Source: Mactromeris polynyma (taxonomy: Eukaryota; Mollusca; Bivalvia; Venerida; Mactridae). From it: a stretch of 64,000 bases of DNA. Below the pieces are notes generated by a model. The model saw only the letters and a list, made by a program, of their open reading frames with translations, was not told the origin of the DNA and searched no databases. Positions within the stretch are counted from its first letter, which is position 1. Each line of letters starts with the position of its first letter. Positions 23,143 to 36,444 of the stretch are shown here, piece after piece. The translations under genes and the position numbers were made by a program. Location of the stretch: NCBI GenBank assembly GCA_032209605.1, contig JASFXZ010000016.1:7874001-7938000 (forward strand), written 5' to 3'.

Positions 23143-24259
23143 CTTCCTGATATATTTTAAGATCCTTATATACTTAAAGTTTAAAATGATTGTTTGAACT
23201 TGTCATATGACCACCCGTTATTGATTATAAACACGATGAACAACTCGGTCGGGTACAATGTTGTATAGATTTTTGCGTTGGCCTTCCTCCCTGTTTGGTG
23301 ATGGTTCTGAAAGTTCGGTATGATTGTGTAAACGAATCATATTAGAAAGCATTTTTTAACGTTCTTCGAATATGATAAGAGTGATATATAAGAATGGCAT
23401 AATAATATTTCCTGGTATTCCGATCATTGGGTTCGGTCCTATACTGCCATATATATGTACATAATGTGACAAATCTCTCATTTCAGTCATGTATTATGAG
23501 GAAAAAAATTAATGAATGTTATCACTTTATTGAATTAGTTATTTCTGAAGATAACTGAAGTATAAGGTTGGTTTCAGTGGTCCATATATCTATCTACTGA
23601 TGTGCTTTGTCTGTTCAACATTTGAAGATTATCCAGTGAAATTATCAGAGATGAAATGATAACTGTTTTGTGTTGCTGATTCATATAAAATTGTTTATTT
23701 CATGCAGCACATTTAGAGTTTTGTGTAAAAATGTTTAGGTCAGAAAAAATTGCTTAGTCTAATAAAGCAATTACATTGTGGTACATATAATATGTTGCTA
23801 ATATATTGCAATATATCGTGGTACAATCAAGACCACCTCAAAATTAAGAACACAATTTGCTAGTCCATTTCAATTTATTCAACCTCAATAATAAGACATC
23901 CTCAATAAAAAGACCACCTCAAAATTAAGAACATAATTTGCTAGTCCATTTTCACTGTTGTAAACTTTTTTTATTCATCCTCATCATCAAGACCTCCTCA
24001 ATAAAAAGACCAGTTTCATTGGGTCCGAAGGGTGGTCTTATTATTGAGGATTTACGGTATTTTAAGGATGATGCTGTCATGTTTTGAGTGACATCAGGAA
24101 GCTATATTCTTAAAACAGAATTGCTACATAGGTAGATCAACTTAATAATTACGTGACAGTACCTGTAAGCCACATTTTCTTGTGGTGAAGATTGGAGAGT
24201 ATTTGGGTCAATCAAGAAGTAGGTAATATATGAACAACTCCAGTATTTTAAAAGTGATT
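23143..24259. other. intergenic; contains a worn mariner-like MITE at 23821-24059
   Basis: No gene recognised. 23821-24059 has the family words (AAGACCACCTCAAAATTAAG, TTATTCAACCTCAATAATAA) and a right end GAGGATTTACGGTA; the left end is lost and an inner block is repeated. Confidence 0.6.
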
Positions 24260-24265
24260 TTTATT
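24260..24265 (-). terminator. candidate poly-A signal of claudin-like gene 1
   Basis: AATAAA on the minus strand. If used, the 3'UTR would be about 1.47 kb and would include the MITE at 24987-25167. Other A-rich candidates exist nearer the stop. Confidence 0.3.
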
Positions 24266-24986
24266 ACAAAACATAGATTTAACAAAGTGCATAAAAAGAG
24301 AGAATCGTAATATTAAGTTTTAAAAAAAACGAAAAAAAACAAGTAAACGTTTTCTGGCAATTTGATATTTATCTAACCAATGTTATTTCCATCAAAACTT
24401 GACATATTATTTACAAACTTTTTTCTTTCAAACCTATATCAATATTTTACAAGGAAGTAAAATTATTAAAGTTCCAAGATGTAGAATGGTGGTAAGTTAT
24501 TATAGTAAAAGATCTGAAAAAAGAATTTTGCACAATAAACTACGTGTCCTTCCAGTTATATATAATTCATTGCATCCTTTATTCTCTCACTGTGTTTAAG
24601 CTGCTCGGTGTCCAAGAATACAAAACTTGAGACTGATCTCGAAGCTCAAATCTCATTTTGTGATTAAAATACTTGTATGGAATAGTAAAATTATGGTATT
24701 AAATCATATAGTAATCAGTTTACAACATAATTAGTGTCAATGTTTACCAAAAAACTAAAGTATACATGATCTTATTGGATAGAAATAGATTGAGAATATT
24801 GCTAACTTAAGGTGAATGATTTTAAGTTCTTAACATCGGACTGTTTACCAAGCCATATGTACAGCAGAGAAGGTGTTTTTGAAGCAACAGTAAGAGAATA
24901 TTGATAATTATAAACTTCAGATAACATAAATAATATAACAATTGCACAACTACATAAAAATCACAATAACAAATATAATGTTAACA

Positions 24987-25167
24987 ATACAGTCAACTCT
25001 TGTTACACCAACATTCGTTACAACAGATTTTTCATTTAACACACAAATCTGCCAGGAACTAATCTGCACACTGCTTCATCGATCAATTTCAATATAACAT
25101 CATATTGAATACAACAACATAAATTCAGGGAACAAATGGGGTCGTTATAACAAGAGGTGACTGTATT
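24987..25167. repeat. MITE with TACAGTCAACTCTTGTTA ends
   Basis: TACAGTCAACTCTTGTTA at the left pairs with TAACAAGAGGTGACTGTA at the right (one mismatch), with TA at both outer edges. 180 bp, no ORF. Confidence 0.75.
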
Positions 25168-25733
25168 AGGAATGTACACCCATGGTCACTAACTGAGAGA
25201 TAATTGCCTGGAAAATGTGATGCTGTGCAAAACTGTATAAAAAAAAATTATTGTTTGAAATAAAACTAATTTTTTGTTAAAAAAACAACATGTAATTGCA
25301 AAATTATTAACAACATGTAATTGCAAAAGTGAGATTCTGTATACAAGAATTTCAGTAAGATTCTTATTTATCAACAACCGTTTAACTAAAAACATTAGCT
25401 AATTAAAATCACAATAGGGCTGAAATATTTCAGTGAAACTTAATCCGCTTACAACAAACATGTTACCTGATTATACAGTGATTTGAGTATGAATTACATG
25501 TACATAAACTTCTAATCAATCCTAACTACATTCGGGGGTAACTATATACAAAAACAGACAGAAAATCTTATTAAACTGTTACATACAAAAGTAGCCGAAC
25601 TTTTACAATCAACTTAAAACAATTTCCAAAATCAAACAAGTGAAACAAGAATGTCAATATAAGCCGAAAGGAATTTAGAAAGTCTGTTCACGAAATAAAT
25701 CAGGCATAGTAGTCTCCCCTTAATGATGATGAT

Positions 25734-28700
25734 CTAAATATCCATGGAATCCGGCTTCTCTGGGAGAGGCTCGGTGTAGAAAACCAACTGCGGCTTCTTG
25801 TCTTCCTTCTCGCTTGGCAACTCAAGTTCATTGTTGAACTGGTACCAATTACCGGCTCTCTCACTTCGGGCTTTCTTCGCCAGACCACAGCTGACCATTA
25901 TGGTGATGAGTACACACAGGATCGCGCTCATACCACAAGCGAAGGCAGAGAATGGGATTCCAACGTGGATTGGAAGAGGCTGCTTGTGCTTGAATACGCT
26001 GTAGTGTCCTAAACGTGTGACCGGTATGAGAGACAGCAAAGCTGCAATACATAAAGGGAAAATTCATTACATTTGGCTAATACTTCAATATAACTTGGCA
26101 TATTTATATACAGTTGGACCTCATTCCAATTCATCAGGTCCGAAATTCTATTTCGAATAATATATGGTTTCAATATGACATGCATAAGAAGATACATCAG
26201 AATCTGATATTTATTTCGAATCATACCAAGTATTTGGATAGAAGATTGTCGAATAAACAAGGTCTGACTACAACAACTTTTTTACAGTATTCTTTAATAT
26301 CTCTTTAAAAAAGCCATCAGAAATGGATCGACATTCACTTTCCATGTGTATCCTAGATTCTTTATTTTGCAATTCGTAAACATTAAATGACGATGAATTT
26401 TGTGTTCAATTCCGTAAAAATAGACTGCTAAGTTCTGTTATTGGAACAATTTCACAAGAAATAAATGAACGACGAGTTTTTATTATATTTATGATGAATA
26501 TGGACACCATCCAAGCATTGAATAACGTGAATTCATTCTTGTGTATCAATACAGCATCTGTAACCCTTTATTGATAGTTTCATTACTGTGAAAAATATTG
26601 ATCATACCATACTACTGTAATCAGAAACAAACAAAATGTGACCAACACATGACAGTAGGCGTGAGAACAATCTGACAGGAATTCAGAACAATTCAAAAAC
26701 ATTTTTGACTCATTGTTCAGATTAATAACTTTTCTCGATAACAATAGATAGGCCACATGAGCACTGAAGCAAATTCCAGAAAATGGCAGCGACCATTGAA
26801 AAAGGTGCAATTTGAAAGTCGCGATCTTATTGGATCGCTCAGAACCACGATTTCATCCGTCACTCCTCTGCAATTTCCGTATTGTATGAGGTGTGTCTCA
26901 TGTGGCCAATCAAGCGGCTGGATTTCACCTCTTGAGTACGAGATTGTTACGGTCAATTTGCCAAGGGTATCATATATGTTATGAATAGCCCGGGTACCGA
27001 GGATGTTAAACAACATACATGTACTAAATGTTATCTATAGTCTGTTGCTACGAGTTGCCATAACAACGATGACTGAACACAATATTTAACCACGTACCAG
27101 ATAGCATCATGAAGATCACACAAGCATAGGCAGCACATCTACATCCATTTACTTTCCTGGCTGCGGCTGCTCCCAAAGCTGATATAATACCAATCACAAG
27201 GAAGCCGAGAGACAGACAATTCTCAATACGTTGTTCTGTAAGACTGGCATATCCAAAATCTGAAACATAAGTGAAAAAATATATAGTCTGACACACAAAT
27301 ATGTTAAATGCGTACAAACTATATAGGCAAAGGAATCAAACATCGATATTGAAGGACACATCGAAGATAACACAACAAATTGTAATGTTCAAGATACTAC
27401 AAGCAATAACTAGTATACTTCCTACCAGATAAAATGTTTGACTTACACCAGTGATAAGTCAGATCTGTTGTATCCACGGGCAGTTAGACAATGGATTTGT
27501 TATGGATACATGGGGCGAACGAATCCCGGTAGCACCATTGACCGATTTTTCGTGTTCCTCAAAACATGACTTAATTTTTATATTATAACAAAAGTAAACA
27601 GAACAGACAAAGAAGATATACAAAAAAACATGCAAAAGCTTTTCATCTCATGACTTTGCACTGGTGTAAAAACGTTCATGTATTATTTTCTAATAATTTA
27701 CTAGTGAAGTTAGAAATGACATGATGTCACAATTGCCTTACAGTGATGAGCACAGCTATATAGAAGACAATGTTAATTTTAACTGAAAACATGTGAACTT
27801 GCAACTTATGATAAAGAATATTGCATTCCTGCTCATAAATCACTGAACATCTGAAGGCACATTGTATTGTGTTCAGAAAACTTCTTCAATAAATTAATGA
27901 ATTTACATATATAATGACCACTCATGTTAGTAATTCTACGAAAGCAACAGTTCAAGTTAAAGTACAATGAAAAAAGTTAAGACTTATCTATTTTCTATGT
28001 GAAGCAATTTATGACAACGTAAGGTACATCATCTTATTTTTTTGACAAAATATGCTTAGTTATAAATGTGAGAAAATCGATGGTAATTTCCTTCATACAG
28101 ATGTACTCTACAACACTTTTCTTACTCGTTTCCTAAAACCACAAATACAAGTGTCTGATATCGGTATTTTCTATCCTGACCTAAGCGCCAAGTTAGCGCT
28201 AGCACATGAAATACATGTATCAGACACGAGTTGTGTAGTTCCAAGAACATTTTCTCAAAATTATAATGCAGTGTTTTAGTGTAGATCTGTATGAAGGCAT
28301 TAACATATTAACATACTATTTCTATTTATAGAATTAATATTTTTAGAATAATTTTATATAAAATAAGACTACCTTTAACAACTCACGCTGACTGTTTCCA
28401 GAATTTCTAACAATGAACAAGTATAAAGAAACAAGCCAGACAACGATATAACAAAAACAATACAACAATTAGTGTACATACTGTGACTACTGAGAACACG
28501 TTTGGCTGGTCCGCCTGGATTGATGTAGTCAATGGGATCCTCAAAAATGAAGGAGTTGTACAATGCACACTTGATGGAAATCTTCTTGCAGTGACAATGT
28601 CCTGGTGTGAAAGAAATGATGACAATAATAAAACCCAACATATATAACAGGCTAACAACTACATGCAATCTAACTGCACATGAATCGACCAAAACGAAAA

Positions 28701-31700
28701 TCTCAGTTGAAATATACAGAGTAAGATAATATTTGTTTGTTTCATCGGGTTTAACGCCGTTTCTCAACGATATTTCAGTTATATACGGCGGCCGGTTCAC
28801 CTAACCTGTTTTTCCTGGACTGAAGTTCTAACCAGTACTAACTTACCCTTCCACAAGGAGCCGTCAACTTCTCCACATGTAGAGGAAAATCGACATTTTT
28901 GTCAAATTTTCATGGAAGGGATAATATTAAAGATGTATCAGACTTATATGAATGTTGAAATATTGGACGAGCATCATCCAGTGTTATGTTACATTGGCAA
29001 TGTATAATCAAGTTGTAATGTTAATGCATTTACTTCTATAGTTCAAGTTATTTTGGTAGTACGAGTAAAGTACTAAGCATGGTTCAAATGTGTTACAAAA
29101 AGTAATTATCTTTTATTATGTTGAATATGCTAAAATATTAACGTAATGACTAAATGATAAAAATTTTGAATGAGCTTCGTCCAGCATTGTTGTAACATTG
29201 GCAATGTATAACCAATTAAAACAGCATAAGTGAGCATACGGTATTACTAACAGGCAGACCATGAAAATAAAGTAATATTCAAACAAGTTACTCTGAGACC
29301 TCCTCAGTAGAAATACCAGGCAGTGATAAGAACTGTAAACAGGTTGAAACTATACCTTTCTTGCCTTTCTTGTGATCATCTTCATCACTGGAGCTGTCTC
29401 CATGTTTTCCTTTGTTCATTTCTTTATCATGAACACACAACTTAGCGTTCCACAGACCATAGCTCACTTTCACATCATATTCTTTAATCTCAATCTAGTA
29501 AACAGAATAATTATGTTTAACACAATGATAAGTGTACGAGGTAATACTTCGGGCATTCTCATCTATAACAAATTATAATTAGTACCACTACCAGGGCCTA
29601 TGGTTTACCAACCGAAAGTTCTCAGACCTCTCTCCGAATGCTTCCTTGCTCAAGTTGCTGTTTGTTTTTTTTACAGGAGATTATAATGAGTTATCTCCCA
29701 TTATCCTTTCTGTAGTATCTATGTGTATAAAGAGGTCAGGCGTGAAAAGCATTAGACTGCTTGTACTTCATAAATTATTCATAGAACTTAAAAAGGATAA
29801 AGGGAGAGAAACAACTGTTGATGTTACGGATGAACATAATAAATAATACTATTTCCAGCCTTTCCATTTGATTATCTCCCTTGCAATATGATGTAGATTG
29901 ATAAACAAATGCATGCATTCAACCATAACCATAATTTATTCATGACACAACGATTTCATATTACACTTACCGTTCCAGTGTTTAACTTTAGCCCACTAAA
30001 GATTATAATAAGTTCTCTCCCCTTCTCTCTATGTATAGTACTATATATACATATACTTACTATAGAAGGGTTATAGCAGGGATACACAAGGGGAGAGACC
30101 TCGCGATACTATCATGTGCTTCAGTCTGCCCCAGGGTTTATCATTCATACTAAAAGTTAAAAGTTTCTTAGTTCCTGTCACATTCAGATCTGGGATTGTT
30201 AAACGCAGTGAAACATGGGAATAAACTGCTTACCAGCACAGACATCATATATTGCACCAAAGCACATACATTTGAGACATTCTTATACCCTATGGCTTAT
30301 TCTTTATAATTTTGAAATTTGATATGTTTTATATGTGTATACATTGCAGTTTAATGTTCACAGTAACCCATTTTCTAGTCATACACATGACTTTACTGCC
30401 AAGTAAAGGCTTATTTCATACAACATCATTCAAGTTTGTTCTCAAACGCACATTCAGAGGCACGAATACATATATTTACACAGAACCGCACGTGAGTCCA
30501 GTTAAGGAGATGCATTTTCCATTTCCATAGCTTTAAAACTGCTTCAGATAGCTTGAAATGTCTAATCTAGTTTTCAAAAACCATGTTTCATCAAAGGATG
30601 CCGGGGTTTCACTCTATTCCCTACGAGACAGACCCTGAACCCCTTGCCTGATCATTACACCCATAGTTCAACTACCCTTAAAAATGCCAACCATTCAAAC
30701 AATCAGAAATGGCTCCAATTTATTTGAAATTATTAAATTTAATGTCGATACATTATGTTGCTGTTTTAAACATACAATGAATAAAATAGAACAGCTAAGT
30801 CAAAAACCAGTGCTTTTGAACCTGTGCCAAACATTTAAATTTGACACCATTCATATATGAAACACAGATATTGATTATGGTTATTATTCAAGTCATAAAT
30901 ACCCAGACTGTATGCTTCATGGTTTTGAATGTTTCATCAAGTATATATATGAAAAGGTAATGGGCATCGATAAACAGCTTCATTTTATGTAAAATTGCCT
31001 AAGCTCAGTAAACATGAATATTGTATGTAAATTAATACATTAAGCACATGACTGTGAACCTAGTTAACTGATACAAGGCAACACTAGGTAATGAATAATA
31101 TAAAGAGACAATTCGATACACTTGAAATAGATATTCTACATTAGTTCACCCAGACTAAACTTGTTGAAAATCAATGTAGGTAACTTAGGCATAACAAAAT
31201 AATTGTTTTGTTTCCAATAATGTGTCCCAAAACTTTTGAGTAGGTTAAGTAGCTAAATTTTTTCATTTTAAGAAATGTTTTTACATATCATATGATGTAT
31301 AGAGGTAAGATCCTGACTGTAATAGTGTTTGACTGACTATGTGATAAAACTTTACGGGTAGGAAGCCAAGTATTAGAGTAGGACGGGTAATCAGAAACAC
31401 ACACTATTGTCTGTTTGCATTTCTCAGTGTTTTAATTAGAACTTCCATTAATTGATTCTTTATTACTCTTTAAAAGCAGAGCATTCCACAAAAAGGCAGC
31501 ACCAGTTTACCGAACAAAACTTGAAACTCTTCTATTTAAAGAGGGAATACACAGCTATATGTCACATGAAAACTTACATTAAATCAAACTTGACTTAAGT
31601 AAATACATGTAGTATTGGGCTAAAAATGTTAAACAATGTCAAGTAACATAACAAAAGGCTTCTTCAGGAAATTATATACTTGTAGTTCAGCCGTATATGA

Positions 31701-34700
31701 ATTCCTAATGGGAAAAAGTAACCATTTCCGTTTTTTTGTCATGAATTCACAAACAATACTAAACTGAAATTTATATAAATTGTATGTAGTGTGTTTAAAC
31801 TTCAAAACTATCTGGGTTTTTAGTGTGTATATGTTTGCCTCAAGCTTCTGCTATGTTCCCAATTTTGACCTGCAAGTTTCCCCCATTTCCTCAGCATGTG
31901 TCATATTCCCCAAACACAACCCCTGAGCAGGATATACACATTATTTGAATATTTTATTATGGTATGACACATAAGTAAATTTACATGTACACAAAGGTAG
32001 TCAAAAGTGCTCATCAACTGAATCATTCATATGAATAACCTCAGGCTTGTCCATTTGCCAAATCTGATCAGTCACGGTCTTACTTTATAATGCCTGTATC
32101 ACCAGTCAATCGTTGCAAATGTTTAACATATGAAAAGTATCTTAAATGTATTTGCCAAGGGGTATCCCCGTAAATATCCATATACAGCGGTGGTTAAGCA
32201 ATACAAGCCGGAAGATTTGTGTTTACATGTATCTATATTCTCTCTATTTGAAAAAACACCGGCTTGCCTAGCATAGTATCAAATTTCGATGCATTAAATA
32301 TTTATACAACAGTATCAGCTTTGAAAGGTGACAATGCATAAGGTGACAATGCATATGATTACATGCAACGTACACACAAAGAAGTTAGAACTGTTTGCGC
32401 TATATAACATGCGCTAAGGGGTTGAGGGGTAGAGTCCCAATCTCCTGATCAAAAGGTCACTAGTTCAACTTCAAGGCCCACTAATTAAGCAGAGTTTGAA
32501 CTTGATCTTCACAATCCCTGAATTTGGCGCAAGAACAGGACAGTAACCCAGGAACCAGTGTCACAAAGATAAGTATGAATAAGTTGTGAGAACTTGTTAC
32601 ACAACGATGTAAAATTAAACAAGTGGATGAAGCGATATAAAGTCCTCTAACAGACATGATACCAATCTTGGTAACTGATTTAAGGTTAAGTCACCGTTTG
32701 GTGCCAACTGGTGTCTCTCTATTCACTAAGAAAGAAAGCATTCATTGAATACTGAATAATTGCTAAATGAAGTTACCATGTTGTGTTTTTTCCCATCTAT
32801 TATTCTATAGCAATCTCTAACTAAGAACGACTATAATCATATATGACATAAAGTGACCTTGTTCTTGTGCGAGACATGTCCTCTTGATGTTGTTAACATT
32901 TGTCCCCAGTCAACTGTTAATGTACGCAAAAGGCCATGGCAGCGTCTACACCATGTATGCAACGCAACAATGACATATAAGATAAGAGTATGGCCTTGAC
33001 CCTTGAGCTACGGACCTGGCTCTAAAATGCAACAAATAGTCTTGATGTTGTTAGCATTTATGAGAAGTTATTTGAAAGTAGGCAAAAGTTACAGAGCTGA
33101 CATTTTTGTATACACCATGTATATATGAAAAGCAACAATCACATTTAGGTCAAAGTGTGACCTTGAACCTTGAGCTAAAGACCTGGCTCTTGCACCTGAC
33201 ATGTCTTGATGTGGTTAACATTTGTACCAAGTAAGCTGAAAAACAGACCTTGCATTGGGAAGTTACAGTAACACAGAAGTGGGGACTTCGAGAAATCCTA
33301 TTGTCCCGAAATATTTGTCAGGAGTAGGAAGACTAAACCAGGCTTTTCCCTTGGATTTTTCAAATGGTGGTTCTCGGACTCCCTCATTTGCATATTTGGG
33401 AGTCCCTGATAAAGTTTAGGGTCCCAAGAGTAAATTTTTGTATCACGTTTGAAAGGTGCAAGCAGTTGCCAAGCACTGAGACGATTTCGGTTGAAAGTAA
33501 TTACCACAAGGGCATTTAAATATTAATGAAAAATGCCATTTTGGCAAAATGGGCTTATCAGACACTTGGGGTTCCCACGGATGCACACCTGTTCATAAAT
33601 GTGGGTCCTCAGACTGAAAATTACATCAGAGACACAGAAAACATGTGTCAGGGAAATCCCTGCTGAACTGTACTAAACATGTAAACCTTTAAAATCCATA
33701 GAAACCTACAGGGTTTATGCTAAAATAAGCATGTTCAATGATGAATTCAATGTTCTGTTAGCTCTATTAAAATTAGAAATTAATCTGTCAATCTTGCGGT
33801 GAACCAGTCTTTCCAGGAATCATACATACAGACAAGGACATATAAACCATGGATTCGAAACAGGCTGGTTTATATATTTAGACTCGTTTTGACTCGAGCG
33901 GTGAGATTTTCGTCCAAGATCGATTGATCGAAACACCTCGTACAATTCTACGAAAAAGATCCATAATAATGACTGAGGTGTTCTGATTGTCGTAAAAAAA
34001 TTGCGACGTCTGCCATCTTGTTTCTAAATCGAGAGAAGATGACATTTTTAACCGCCGTAATAGTCATGTTTACAATAGCTATATATTTCTTAATGTTATT
34101 TATATATTTTGTGATTATCTTGTTTTTTGCTTGTATGCATTTTATGGTTCATTACTGAGGTCTAAGACTGAGAGCAACGTTTAATCGGATTAATGTTTGA
34201 TCAACAGAGCCTACAACGGACAGAAATTAACAGAGATTGCTGACTTTCGCCGATCGATAAAGTGTCGGAAATCCACAATAATTACCGAATGAGCGCTTAG
34301 GATTGTTGGTTAATTATTTCTTCTCATTGTTTCACTGATATCAGCCAGTTTCTAATCATGGTTTATATGTCTGTGATACAGGGCTGGTAGAAATAATGCT
34401 TTTGACAAAATAACAAGGAAAGTCATATTTCTATAACTGAGTACAGTAATTGCTGGGACATATATATATATATATGTTTCTATTGGTCCCTGTTAATTGT
34501 AAGTCACCAGACTGGATGCGACGATGGAAACCAATCAGGTACATACTACAAGTTACAACTCCGCTAATCTCTATCAAACATTCTTTTTCATTGTTTTTCT
34601 TCTGGAAATTACCTACATTTACTTTCTGTTAATTGAATACATGTATGTAGTGCACAGTTGACTTGGGTTACCAGCCTGTACTAATTATTAACCTGTTGAA

Positions 34701-35250
34701 ACTTGAATGAGTTCGAATCCTGGGTATTTAGTATGTCGAAGGAGTGAACAATTTTCCCTTTTTATTGCGCTTCAAAAGTGGGCCGAGTTGGAATGGTCCG
34801 AAATGGTTAGCGGGCCGAGTTGACCCTTTTAGTTTACCTTCCTCGTCCAGGATTCGAACTCATACCACAGGCGTATAAGAAATAAACAGTATCCTGTAGG
34901 TGTATATTACGTAATTAAAGTAATTAAATTTTGTCACTTACAGTCACTTGGCGGACCCAGTCGATAAGTACGTCATTTTCAGCAATGATCTCTTCCTCAA
35001 CGATTTCAATTTCTTCCTCACTGCGTTTTTCCCTCAAAGGTTCAGGTTCATCATCGACCGCTTCCGGAGCCTTTACACCGCCATTATCAATCAACTGCCC
35101 CCTTACCTCGAAAACCGAAGCTTGTTGTTCAATAACAGTGCGTTTCAAGACCAGCCATCCTGGGCTTATGAATCCTGTAAGATTTAACCCTAGAGCTAGG
35201 AGGCAGGCCACCAAAACGCAACAACGAACGCAATTACTTTCGAACACCAT
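25734..35250 (-). CDS. claudin/PMP22-like four-span membrane protein, paralogue 1
   Basis: Five exons: 35250-34942, 29494-29356, 28601-28482, 27259-27098, 26041-25734 (stop TAG); 345 residues, phases 0,1,1,1. Membrane span 1 is at about 8-29, followed by SPGW (W32). A long first extracellular loop holds an acidic run (EEEIEIVEEEIIAEND), then YGLWNAKLC (GLW 116-118, C123) and HCHCKK...KC. W...GLW..C...C is the signature of the claudin/PMP22/EMP superfamily. Spans 2-4 are at about 203-222, 231-252 and 271-296. The tail (297-345) is cytoplasmic and contains NWYQFNNE and LVFYTEPLPEKP. Such proteins sit in the plasma membrane, often at cell contacts. Odd features: the loop is much longer than in classical claudins and has REKR at 73-76. 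Paralogue 2 lies 9.4 kb upstream in the same orientation. The exact family is not certain; the fold class is. Confidence 0.85.
28731..28900 (-). repeat. SINE core fragment, tRNA head missing
   Basis: Shares, in the same orientation, the block GTTTAACGCCGTTTCTCAAC, ATATACGGCGGCC and ACCAGTACTAAC with the more complete element at 49995-50285. It looks like a truncated molluscan SINE with a conserved core domain, in intron 2 of claudin-like gene 1. Confidence 0.6.
29675..30105. repeat. two inverted-repeat elements of the TCTCCC..GGGAGAGA family
   Basis: 29675-29812: GATTATAATGAGTTATCTCCC-ATTATCC against GGATAAAGGGAGAGA. 30002-30102: GATTATAATAAGTTCTCTCC-CC against GGGGAGAGACCTCGCG. Both begin with the same GATTATAAT.AGTT word. 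In intron 1 of claudin-like gene 1. Confidence 0.65.
30106..33299. other. claudin-like gene 1, intron 1 (middle part)
   Basis: No exon recognised. Contents: a tRNA-like head at 32411-32490 (plus strand, GAGGGGTAGAGTCC and TAGTTCAACTTC, poor fold) and two or three ~150-200-bp degenerate units at 32850-33240 (GACCTTGA.CCTTGAGCTA, GACCTGGCTCTTGC, TCTTGATGT.GTTA), a clam-type tandem family. Confidence 0.6.
34700..34870. repeat. inverted repeat with B-box-like ends in claudin-like intron 1
   Basis: ATGAGTTCGAATCCTGGGTA at 34708 and the opposite CCAGGATTCGAACTCATACC at 34848 form arms of about 18 bp. The arm resembles a tRNA T-arm; no A-box partner is visible. It lies about 90 bp downstream of the exon 1 donor. 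Confidence 0.6.
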
Positions 35251-35315
35251 TTTGTCTTTCTTCGTCGTCTCTGTTTATCAACGTAATGTTACTATAAATA
35301 ACGCACCTGTCAATT
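35251..35315 (-). promoter_or_regulatory. core promoter/5'UTR of claudin-like gene 1, cut off by the transposon
   Basis: Only 65 bp separate the ATG (35250) from the transposon end (35316). On the minus strand they contain TTATTTATAG, a TATA-like box at 35292-35301, about 42 bp upstream of the ATG. Upstream elements of the original promoter would lie on the far side of the transposon, beyond 39431. Start site not demonstrated. Confidence 0.35.
35310..35315. repeat. target duplication, left
   Basis: TCAATT, repeated at 39432-39437 directly after the other end of the element. Confidence 0.85.
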
Positions 35316-35588
35316 CCACAGGTGGCGGTATCTTAAAAAAAAATCTACCACCACTAATACTATTGTTTATAGAAGGTATAAAGCCTGCTCTACGTTCCTT
35401 TCCCAAACATTGTGGAACACTCGATATCGTCGTTCTTGCAAATCTGGCCCTTTACTGCGGTAAATCTCTACATTATTCAATCAAATAATTAAAAAGGAAC
35501 GTCAATCGAACGGCATACCTTACTGACATTCAACGAAGTCTTCAATTCTATCGAAATTGTTCATTTCACGGTCATTTCGACTCGGCGG

Positions 35589-35600
35589 ACGCCATATTTC
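35589..35600 (-). promoter_or_regulatory. YY1-like motif in the TIR, reading outward
   Basis: AAATATGGCGTC on the minus strand fits the YY1 core AANATGGCG and also starts an eight-codon frame (MASAESK, stop). In the left TIR it points at claudin-like gene 1; the mirror copy in the right TIR (39148-39159, plus strand) points away from the element. A donor-like TCA/GTAAGG follows about 80 bp on. Promoter function is inference. Confidence 0.3.
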
Positions 35601-36444
35601 TCATCGCACATTCGGAACACCTCGAGAAAAAACAGTTGTAACGCGCGATCTGATTGGATGAATTTGGTTCCCGGAGAGTGGGACAAAATTGCAGTTACAC
35701 TGTTAGCGCACAGAAACCAGTAAAAGGTAAATAAACAAATACACGCGTTTTTACAAATAATAATAAACATTTTCGCATGTTATTAAAGACTTAAGTATGT
35801 TTCTTCATGATAGTTCATGAACTATATGATGTTTCAGTGAGCCAGTGCGGCTAATTAACAGTTATTGTTTGAACATTTCTGGTGACAAATTGATCTCAAA
35901 CAGGAAAGGTAATTTTGCTAATTGGAAATATTTTTTTTAGATAATTTCACCCCATGACCAAATGTCAGCACTGAAAGATGTTTTATGTGTGTTATTTAAC
36001 ACAACTTGGAAGTGAAAGTTTATTTATGACCAAAATGTGTCTGAATAAAGGTCTTAGAAACTTACAGAGCCTGAAAATGGCTATATTCTGGGAATATTCT
36101 GTGTCGGGCGGGGGGGGGGGGGGATTTAAATATTCCTTGTCGCTTTGTTCTATGATACATTTATTTCCAAACTTCTGTCTCATTGTGGCCAGGAAGTGCA
36201 TTTTGATGAAAAGTGCATCATTTCAACTCTAATTAGGTAAATTATTTGTTTAAAAAAGTCATCACGAATTTAAGATTAATTGCATCAGGTTTATGAAAGT
36301 ACATGGTGTGCAGTATATTTACTCTCTGTTTATGTTTGTATTTTTGAAACTTTACATTGTTGTTTATGGTGTGAATTATTTGTTTATTTCAGATTTGGGT
36401 GTAATTCCATTTTAGAGACTGTTGTTTGCCACCTAACTGCTGAT

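Noticed and set aside
34931..35488. 185-codon plus-strand ORF
   Set aside because: It is antisense to exon 1 of claudin-like gene 1 and then enters the transposon TIR; the minus-strand frame has spliced partners and a paralogue.
36280..36444. Upstream 55-codon extension of the helicase frame
   Set aside because: It starts at TTG, has no PIF1 similarity and contains an acceptor-like TTTATTTCAG at about 36392; the ATG at 36445 begins exactly at the conserved region.
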